A stretch of DNA of 64,000 nucleotides, from positions 1,116,001 to 1,180,000 of the forward strand of contig NW_025408681.1 in assembly GCF_020360975.1 (NCBI RefSeq), read 5' to 3'. Below the pieces are notes generated by a model. It ran no database searches, had not been told where the DNA came from, and worked only from the letters and a program-made list of their open reading frames with translations. Below, piece after piece: positions 56,440 through 64,000 of the stretch (positions are counted from its first letter, which is position 1; each line of letters begins with the position of its first letter). This stretch comes from Hirsutella rhossiliensis. Lineage: Eukaryota; Ascomycota; Sordariomycetes; Hypocreales; Ophiocordycipitaceae. Both the position numbers and the translations under genes were made by a program.

Positions 56440-57584
56440 ATGGACCAAAACGGCAACGGCGAGAGGGTCAACACCCAGATCGTCACCCTCACGCGCTTCC
56501 TCAACGAGGAGCAGACCAAGCACAAGGAGGCCACCGGTGACTTTACGTGCGCTTCCCCCCCTCCCCCCTCCGGCCGAGGCTCGAAGCTCTGCTGACGCCT
56601 CGGCAGCCTCCTCTGCCACGCCCTGCAGTTCTCCTTCAAGTCCATCGCCTACTACATCCGCCGCGCCTCCCTCGTCAACCTGACGGGCCTCGCCGGCTCC
56701 TCCAACAGCACCGGCGACGACCAGAAGAAGCTCGACGTCATCTCAAACGACCTCTTCATCGCCGCCATGCGCTCCTGCGGCAAGTGCGCCCTGCTCGTGT
56801 CCGAGGAGGAGGACGACGTCGTCTTCTTCAGCAACGCCTCGGGCGCCCGCTACGCCGTCGCCTGCGACCCCATCGACGGCTCGTCCAACCTCGACGCCGG
56901 CGTCTCCGTCGGCACCATCTTCGCCGTCCACAAGCTGCCCGAGGGCTCCGAGGGCACGCACGACGACATCCTCAAGCCCGGCACCGAGCTCGTCGCCGCC
57001 GGCTTCACCATGTACGGCGCCTCGGCCCAGCTCGTCCTCACCATGAAGGACAGCTCCGTCAACGGCTTCACCCTCGACAACGGCATCGGCGAGTTCATCC
57101 TCACCCACCCGAACATGCGTCTGCCCCGCTCGCGCGCCATCTACTCGGTCAACGAGGGCAACTCGCTCTACTGGGAGCAGCCCACCGTCGACTACTTCAA
57201 CTCGCTCAAGCTGGCCCAGCCCGACGGCAAGCCCTACAGCTCGCGCTACATTGGCAGCATGGTCGCCGACGCCTACCGCACCCTGCTCTACGGCGGCATC
57301 TTTGCCTACCCGGCCGACAAGAAGAGCCCCAAGGGCAAGCTGCGCATTCTCTACGAGTGCGCCCCCATGGCCATGGTGTTTGAGAATGGTGAGCCTCGTG
57401 CTCCTGACGCGTCTCCTTTGACCATCGCCTCTGCTAACCACGTTATCCCGCAGCCGGCGGTCAGGCAGTCGACAGCAAAATGAGGAGGATGCTCGAGGTT
57501 CAACCGGAACACATCCACGACCGTTCCGGCATCTTCATGGGTAGCTACGACGAGGTGGAAAAGGTGAAGCAGTTCCATAAATAA
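56440..57584 (+). CDS. FBP1: Fructose-1,6-bisphosphatase
   Basis: Three exons (56440-56546, 56607-57388, 57454-57584) give 339 residues, normal for class I FBPase. The enzyme hydrolyses fructose 1,6-bisphosphate to fructose 6-phosphate, a control step of gluconeogenesis in the cytosol. Visible landmarks are VTLTRFLNEEQTK, the metal-binding acidic stretch LLVSEEEDDVVF, and the signature DPIDGSSNLDAGVSVGTIF. The substrate-binding blocks are GFTMYGASAQLVLTM, RYIGSMVADAYRTLLYGGIFAYP and LRILYECAPMAMVFENAGG; the last is split by the second intron. It diverges from PEX11 across a shared promoter region. The assignment is firm. Confidence 0.97.
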
Positions 57585-57741
57585 TCTCTTACCTCACGCG
57601 AGGTGGTCGAAAATACACACAAGCTTGGATTCAACGGCTGCACCCCTGCGGGCTTGCCCGGCGTAACCGACTTTAGTCATGTACCAAACCATTATAAGTC
57701 AAACAGCGCATGATACATGCCTCCCCAATCCACGTGCAGCA

Positions 57742-58921
57742 TCACCACAGCTTGGGCACCAGCCGGGGCGTGTTGCGCTTCCACTCCTCGTAGTCCTTGC
57801 GGCCCCCGTAGCGCTTGTCGTACTTGCCCTCGCTCAGGGGGATGCCCGACACCTTTGTGAGCAAGAAGGCGGAAAAGGCCGGGCTGGCAAACGAGAGGGC
57901 CGTCGTGGTCAGCACGCCGGCAAGACCGCCACCCAGGCCGAGGCCGAGCTGGACGGGGCCACGCGCGAGGGCGGCGGCGGCAACGGTAGCCAGCCCGGTC
58001 CACAGGGTGATTTCACCAAAGTAGTGCGGGAAGCGGCTGGCGAGGATCGACGGGTTAGCTGCGTATCATTTCCCCCTTTACCCCGTCTCGAGAAAGGGAT
58101 GAGAACAAGTGAAGGTCAGAGGCCGGGGGTGCGGCGAAAGACATACCTGACGCCAAAGAGCCCGCTCGTCAGGAAATCCTCGTCGTGCAGCTTGAGGCGC
58201 TTCTCGCGTGCCCACTTGCTCTTCTGCGCATCCGCGGTGGCCTCGAAGCCCAGGCCGGCGACCCACAGGCCGATGCCGAGGACGTCGGCGACGCCCAGGC
58301 CGGCGGGCAGGGCGGCGGCCGGGGCGGCGTTGAGGGCCAAGACGGGGGCCAGCATGAGCGAGACCCAGACGGCCTGGGCCATGAAGCAGCCGGCAAAGGC
58401 GAGGGGCCGGGTGCGGAACTTGTCGAAGCGCGAGTCGCTGCCGTCGGAGAGGACGCGGCGGAAGAGGTAGGAGCCGACTGAGACGACGACCGAGTTAGCT
58501 CGGCTTCACTCCCATTCTTACACCTGTTTGATGCAGCCGGGGGGGAGTTCATCTCACGTCGAAGCGTCCAAATCATGGCCATGCCCGTGACGACCACCTG
58601 CCTCCAGTTCAACGCGGCGGCGGCGGCCTCACCCGCCGCAGCACCGCCCCCCGGGCGCAGGGCCGCCAGCAGGCTCGGCAGGCGGGTGATTTGGCCGGCG
58701 GCGCGGGCGCGCAGGGCCGGCAGGTACAGGCTGAGGGCGCCGACGGCGAGCACGGTGGCCGAGCCGGATATGTCGTAGAAGCGCTCCGTCTGGCCCAGGA
58801 CCGAGGGCGCGGCCGCGGCGGCCTGCAGGGCGAAGGCGGCGGCGACGGAGGGGACCAGGACGCGCAGCAGCGGGGAGCGGAAGTTGGTGAGGCGTAGCAG
58901 CGGGTGTAGCAGGGATGCCAT
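57742..58921 (-). CDS. DUF1295 / steroid-5-alpha-reductase-like membrane protein
   Basis: Three exons (58921-58558, 58477-58147, 58036-57742) give 329 residues. Several hydrophobic helices are visible, for example VLVPSVAAAFALQAAAAAP, AVGALSLYLPAL, AVWVSLMLAPVLALN and GLGLGGGLAGVLTTTALSF. The DUF1295 signature is present: GSYLFRRVLSDGSDSRFD, ATADAQKSKW, GLFGVSRFPHYFGEITLW and the C-terminal GIPLSEGKYDKRYGGRKDYEEWKRNTPRLVPKLW. The final intron acceptor was placed at 58037 because the first AG (before CTAACC) would give an immediate stop. The family resembles NADPH-dependent steroid and ergosterol reductases of the ER, but most fungal members are uncharacterised. Its 3' end lies 157 bases from that of FBP1, in convergent arrangement. 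Confidence 0.88.
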
Positions 58922-59505
58922 GGTGGTGGTGGCGGTGGTGGTGGTGATGGAGGTGAAGGTGATGATGCTGTGGGATGAGTGGGTGGGGAGTCGGCGTCCG
59001 GGGGAAGCTCACCCTTTCAAGACACTCGGCCGAGCCAGACCGCGAGCTACAAATCGCACATGTCCAATTGGCGTGCGCGTGAGGGAATGATGGCAAGCAT
59101 GTGTGCTAGAAAAAGGGCCCCGCATGTCCTCAGGATGGCTGGTGAAAGCAGCAACAGCGGGGGACATCGACGAGAATAAAGGGCCCCGGCCTTGCGTCTG
59201 ATGGCCACGTCCAAGTCGTGACGCCATCGCGGTGCCAAAACCATGCCGGCGTGTGGGGCCGAGTGACGGCATCGATCGGGGTCGGGCGGGCCGCTCCGCT
59301 CCGAGCGCCGACATCTGGACTGGCGGGACAGAGAGGACAAGGCTATTACGGGGGCAGCACTTGCATAGTCCGCGCCATCACGCAACCTCCTCTTTAGCAG
59401 GGGCGCTGTCTCGAGTTGATTGCGTCCTCTGTCTGCGTTCCATAATTTGACGCAGCTTTTATCCGTGACTACATGGGCACGCATGTACAGGCCCCGAGCT
59501 CTCCA
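58922..59505. other. DUF1295-gene promoter and CIA30-gene 3' flank
   Basis: Non-coding by inspection; no gene is seen. A TGGTGG-rich stretch lies just upstream of the DUF1295 start codon. Confidence 0.5.
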
Positions 59506-60412
59506 TCACAGCATGCCGCAAAACAAGCTCCTCCACCGCGAGCGCCTCGCCTGACGGGGCGGGGACTCAGCACCGGCCTTGATATCCTCTTCCTCGTCAT
59601 CCTCCGTGTCTTCCGCGGGTCCACTTAACTCCGTCGCGGAGGCGGCAGGACGCCTCTTCCACGCTGCGATGGCGTGAAGCTCGAGGGAGAAGTCTCCCTC
59701 CTGTTGGCCAAAGAAGCTGCTCCCAAGCACAGGAAAACAAACAGATATCCCCCTTGGTTAGCCGTCGCCTTGTAAAATTTGCAAGATTCGGAGCCCGCAT
59801 ATCGCGAGTGCAAAGCGGATGATGATGCCCGGGGCAGAAGGAGTAGGTACTCACCTCCTCATCATCAGTCCAACCCGCTTGATACCCGCCAAGTCCAACG
59901 GCTCAGCATCCTCCTTGGGCCTCCCCCTGTACGTCGGCTTGAAGTCGCTCCACACAAGCTTGACATCGCGCGGCCGGTCAGCCACAAAGTCGGCCTCCCA
60001 GCTGACGCCGGCGCGGTCGCGGCCGTCGCGGCGGGGCGGCTCGAGCGAGTCCTTGAGGGTCAGGGCGTAGCGCTTGCCGTCGGCGGCGGCGGGCCCGGCG
60101 ATGGAGACGACGACGCCGTCGTAGGCGCGCAGGTCGAGGGCCAGGGCGCCGCGGGTGCGCTGCGAGGCGAAGCCGGCGCCGCCGAGTGTCTGGGTGTCGA
60201 GGTGGCCGTGGAAGCGCGCCGTGGGCCGGCGGGGCGAGACGGTCAGGTGGGAGGTGCTCGCGCCGCCGCGGACCCGGTCGTCCGAGGCTGTCCAGCGGCG
60301 CGAGTCCCAGGGCCTGGCCGGGACGGCGTCAATGCTGACCGGCTTATGGCGGGCTCGGAGGGGGGGATGCTCACTGGTCGCCGCCGTAGAGGTAGACAAT
60401 GTCGTCAATCAT
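59506..60412 (-). CDS. CIA30-domain complex I assembly factor (NDUFAF1-like)
   Basis: Three exons (60412-60375, 60334-59855, 59716-59506) give 242 residues. CIA30 was first described in Neurospora as a chaperone of the complex I membrane-arm intermediate. The protein starts MIDDIVYLYGGDHIDAVPARPW. The CIA30 core then reads WTASDDRVRGGASTSHLTV, FHGHLDTQTLGGAGFASQR, LDLRAYDGVVVSIAG, VWSDFKPTYRGRPKEDAEPL, KRVGLMMRSFFGQQEGDFSLEL. Intron two was placed so that AG plus C rebuilds the Ser of MMRSFFG. An acidic, then Arg-rich tail ends the protein. No clear mitochondrial presequence is seen at this start, so this may be one of the short fungal CIA30 paralogues rather than the Neurospora CIA30 orthologue. 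Confidence 0.88.
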
Positions 60413-62388
60413 GTTCGATGGATGCCTGCCGTGTCTGCAGCGGATGGTGGGCGGTGCAGGGCTGTGTGACGTCCGGCTGGGGGTTGTTGCGCTTCGGGCT
60501 GAGCCTCACCGAGAGCTTTCGTGGCATGGCCGAACAAAGCCCCGATCCGATCCGATGCGCTAGCCCGAGGGGGCCGAGTTCTATCGGGGCCCGCCAGCGA
60601 TCAGTGCATAGCCCTCGGTAAATGCATGTCCCTCCGTCTGCGCACGCTCTCTTCAAAGTTCACAGCAGAGGAACCACGATGCAAAGGACCATTGCGGACT
60701 GACAATACGGGAAGAGGCCGCACCGACGTTACCGGGCCAGGCACCCTCAACACGGATGACTCACACCGAGCAGAGGCAGACTCTCGAGAGACCCGCTCGC
60801 GCACCCTTCTGCCTCTCGTCTTCGATCCCTCCGACCCCCTCATCACTCAACGACGACGCCCGAGCCTCCCGAGACAAAGATCGCCAACCCTCCAACTCTT
60901 AGCCGCATCTTTGCACTCGCCCTGGTCCGGGTGACTGAATAAACTGGCCCCCCGAAAAGGGGGAAACGACGGGCATTTCTCGGATGCATGGACGGGGGTC
61001 TACCTATTGTATGTAGGCACCAAGTATAACGGCGTACAGCAGGCAAAAGGCAGACGGCAGGCAGCCGCCAAGCACAACGACGTCGACGCACCCTTTCGGA
61101 CTTGGCCCTATCACCATCTCCATCACCATCTCCATCACCATGGCGTCCTCTCGGTCCCGAAGCGCATCCGCCTAATTACCAGGCAGGCAATCAGGCAGAC
61201 GGCCAGGCAGAGGGGGCCGGGTTGCAGGTCCAGGTCCAGGGTGGTGGTGCCCTCCCCCCTCCCCGGGCCCCTTGTGATGCTCGCCGACCTGGGCTGGTCT
61301 GCCACTCTGTCTCTCCTTTTTTTAAAGAGCTGGGACTGGCTTGGGACTGGCTTGGGCCTGGGCCGGGCTGAGGACGTCTGCAGCAGCCCGCCCAGCCGGC
61401 TCTTGTTTACCTGCCAGCCCACCCCCCTCCTTTTCTTGTTCGCTTGCCTTGCCTGCCTGTATGTACATTTCTTCCCGTGGCGTCCCCTTCTTCCTCCAAC
61501 GAGCGAGGCCGCCAATCCTGTGTGCCCAAGCTGTGTCTGTATTCGTGCTCTGAACCGCTGCCCGTGCCGTCGTGTCCGTAAAGCACCCGTAAAGCACTAA
61601 CGTTGGGGAAATACCTACTTCGTATTCGTCCTAGGACAATCAAGATGCTCGAGCACGCACATGCTCGCCGAGCAGAGAGTACATGGACTCCCGCGCCCGC
61701 CCGGGCGGCAGGCACTTTCATCGTTGGACCTCGACTTCCACCCGCCATGCCATGTGTCTCAAACCGGGCTCATACGAATAGAAAAAAAATCGTACACATC
61801 ATAATTACTCCAGGACCTCTTTTTCCAACAATCAACAGGCCGCCCTCAACCATGGGCGAACATCCCGGGGCTGCATCTACTGCGTCGTACATCTACACAC
61901 ACCCCGTGGCGGCGCATCATAGTGTCAGTTCGGCCTCTCGCCACCACCAAAGTCTCGCCCCTGTGGTTTTGTTTGAAAATAGTTGTAATATCCAAAGATA
62001 TAGATATAGATATATATACCAAGTGACGGTAAGGGCCCTGTCAAGTCGCCGTGCAATGCTTCATCAATAAACCAAAAAAATCTCGTTTCATCTCTCATGC
62101 GCCACGACCCAGTCCACTGAAGACCAATGTCTCAAGCCTCGGGCCACTCCCAACCAACCGACGCCAAGTTTTCGTTGCCTCGTCCCGCCCTGCATGCACT
62201 TTCTCCCCAATGTCCAACGCGTCCCGCTCGCGCACACCATCAGACGGCGAAGAAAAGGGCACGTGTGTATATACGGGATATGTGTGTGGAGAGGGTGCGG
62301 GAAGGAGAAAAAAAGAGCGATGCACTGCCATGGCGTGTGACGTCGCTCATTTCAGTTTCGGTACAAACACAGTGGCCTGCCGCCGAGG
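60413..62388. other. Intergenic region, 2 kb
   Basis: It holds the promoter of the CIA30 gene at its left and the 3' UTR of the bZIP gene at its right. Short repeats include a CATCACCATCTC tract at 61111-61141 and an AT-rich GATATA run near 62000-62020. No gene is supported. Confidence 0.5.
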
Positions 62389-63417
62389 TCATTGCGGATG
62401 TTGCTGAAGCATGCCGGGCGACCCGGGCATTGACAAGGGTGTCGTCGGGTACTCATAACCTGTCTCTGAGCACGACGCCGAGTGGTCAAATGAATGCGAC
62501 AGCGGTGGTGTCTGGTCCGCACGTCAGCAAGACAGGTCTCGGCGGCGCCGGCCGAGCGTCGCAAAACTCACATGAGGGTTGGATGGGTCGTAGGGGCTTG
62601 GCACGCCCATGTCGACGCCGGGCACAAAGCTGTAGTTGAGGTACGAGCCCATGCCGTCGTCGCTAGTAAACGACTCCCGCTTCATGGCGTCGCTAAACTG
62701 CGTCATGGAAGGCAGAGTTGCCGGCATAGTCGACGTTGCCGTCAGGTAGTTGGGATAGGGGTCGGCGGTGCCGGCAGACATGGTGGGGTAAGGCTGTGTC
62801 GAGCCGTACGGGTCCAGCAGCAGCTCATCCGGGGCCGGGTAGGCCGGGTATTGGAACATGGGCGGCGTGTGAGAGCGCTCGCGGTCATCGTAGGCGGGCG
62901 TGCTGAAGACAAGATCGTCGGCGTGATCCATGGGCGGCGTAAACTGGCCCTGCGACAGAGGCTTCGCCGGTGCAGGCTGAGGCTTTTGCACCTTGGCCGT
63001 GGCCGAGGCCTGACGCTTGTTGCTTTTGCTGGGGCTGGGCTTCTTCTCGGGCTCCGCCTCATCCGAGGAGCCGGCACGGCGCTCGAGGTCTTCCAAGCGT
63101 CGCTTGAGCTTTTTCCCTGGAAAAAGCCGTGCACGTTAGCGCTCTGGTCCGACCACCATGCCCTCCCGCGGCGAGCCAATTTAGGGGGGACGGGGCCCTG
63201 AGGAGAGGACGAGGCAAAAGAACGTACGGTAGTTGCGCTGGGCAATGCGGTTCTGTATCCTTCGGCGCTCGGCAAGGTCTGAGATCTTGGTCCAATCCTC
63301 GTCGGGGTGAGCCGAACTGCTGAAGGCACTGCTGGTTCCGTGTGTGGAATAATGCCGCGTGGGTGCGGGCGGCGCACCGTAGCTGTAGTGGTGTTGCGGC
63401 ATGGCAAACATGGACAT
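62389..63417 (-). CDS. bZIP transcription factor
   Basis: Three exons (63417-63228, 63116-62572, 62511-62389) give 285 residues. The basic region and start of the zipper lie at about residues 48-76: SDLAERRRIQNRIAQRNYRK, then KLKRRLEDLE. The intron splits the Arg codon after NY. The zipper is short and is followed by a Lys/Ser/Pro-rich linker, then activation-type segments (GQFTPPMDHADDLVF, HTPPMFQYPAYP). The last exon restores a conserved end (TPPLSHSFDHSASCSETGYE, then PSLEM-like LSMPGSPGMLQQHPQ) that the unspliced frame would lose. This class is found across Pezizomycotina and includes regulators of nitrogen and stress responses; which orthologue group it belongs to cannot be settled here. 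The ATG at 63417 was chosen because the upstream frame has no other ATG. Confidence 0.88.
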
Positions 63418-64000
63418 TGTGAAGGTGGAGGCGAGGAGAAGGAAGGGAGGGACTGGAGAGAGAGGGGGGGGAGGGGACGAAAGCGTTGGAAGCTCCTCAC
63501 AGCACTCTGCGATGAAGCTAGCAGTCGTCGTATGTGCAATGTGTTGGGTGAGCAAGAGCTGCTCGGCTTCTGGTGTAAGATGAAGGCGATGATGTACAAG
63601 CTTTGTCGTTGCAACAGGCTGGCCTTGGGATGAGCTTCAAACCACGAGAGTCAGAGTTGACAGTGACGGGGACAATGGAAAGGAGGCAGGCTAGCTCGGC
63701 AGTCCGTCGCAGGAGGGAAGCTGAATATATAAGTATCTCGAGTGACAACATTACCGGCCAGGAGAGAGGGCGTCTGGCAAGCCCCCCCGGACTCGAGCCC
63801 CATGGCAGGGCTGGCATGTAATGTACAGCGTGCACGTACAAAGTACCCACGAAGAGACGGAGCACAGTGGTAGCGTTTCACAGCAGCGGGGTCACACAGC
63901 TCGCACTCGCTCCCATCAAGGCGCGCTCTCTCGCCCAGGCCAGGACGATCTGCTGCTGTCCTAACTTGGGACTCCAAGTGCCAGGCAGGGGTGGGGCCGA
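63418..64000. other. Promoter region of the bZIP gene
   Basis: Upstream sequence of the bZIP gene up to the window edge. A TATATA string lies at 63726-63731, about 310 bases before the start codon. No other gene is seen. Confidence 0.5.
63726..63731 (-). promoter_or_regulatory. Possible TATA box of the bZIP gene
   Basis: TATATA within an AT-rich patch in otherwise GC-rich sequence, about 310 bases upstream of the bZIP start codon. Its position allows a leader of about 250-280 bases. Motif match only. Confidence 0.3.

Noticed and set aside
58037..58060. Earlier acceptor (GCAG before CTAACC) for the last exon of the DUF1295 gene
   Set aside because: It would give an immediate stop codon; the CAG at 58039-58037 restores the conserved SRFPHYFGE sequence.
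1..64000. Secondary-metabolite cluster, CRISPR array or viral insertion
   Set aside because: No polyketide, peptide synthetase or terpene cyclase genes, no regularly spaced repeats with spacers, and no viral replicase or capsid-like sequence were seen.

Overview
The window is nuclear DNA of a filamentous ascomycete, most likely a sordariomycete and probably a hypocrealean. Genes are compact and GC-rich. Introns are mostly 50-330 bases with GTRNGT donors and CAG or TAG acceptors, and genes lie on both strands without operons. Filamentous-fungal families are present: a PEX20-type peroxin, a TRI14-like secreted propeller, a fungal CIA30 protein and pogo/Fot1-like DNA transposons. Species cannot be told from sequence alone. 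Exon boundaries given below were worked out by hand from splice sites, reading phase and family conservation; every multi-exon model closes in frame.

Layout. 1-9 kb: the 3' end of PEX14, an alpha/beta-hydrolase with a minisatellite in its intron, HMG-CoA synthase, and a BCS1-like AAA ATPase. 9-14.5 kb: a gene-poor stretch with one small hypothetical ORF. 14.5-19.6 kb: two pogo/Fot1-like transposons, one inserted inside the terminal inverted repeat of the other, both with frameshifted transposases. 20-30 kb: a single-pass membrane protein, PEX20, a TRI14-like GPI-type secreted protein, and SEC13. 30-38 kb: a secreted sorbosone-dehydrogenase-like propeller, a WHI2-like BTB protein, and a TGH/GPATCH1-type G-patch protein. 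40-54 kb: KIN1 kinase, RCD1/CAF40 of CCR4-NOT, an MDM1/SNX13-type sorting nexin, and an SR-type splicing factor with a probable 6-nt micro-exon. 54-64 kb: PEX11, fructose-1,6-bisphosphatase, a DUF1295 membrane protein, a CIA30 complex I assembly factor, and a bZIP transcription factor.

How the genes relate. Most are housekeeping genes with no sign of a biosynthetic or defence cluster. The most notable functional grouping is loose: three peroxins (PEX14, PEX20, PEX11) lie within 55 kb, near fructose-1,6-bisphosphatase, whose gluconeogenic flux in fungi depends on peroxisomal fatty-acid breakdown. I found no convincing tRNA, rRNA or CRISPR. The strongest structural discovery is the nested transposon pair, readable to the base; the strongest gene-level curiosity is the putative micro-exon.
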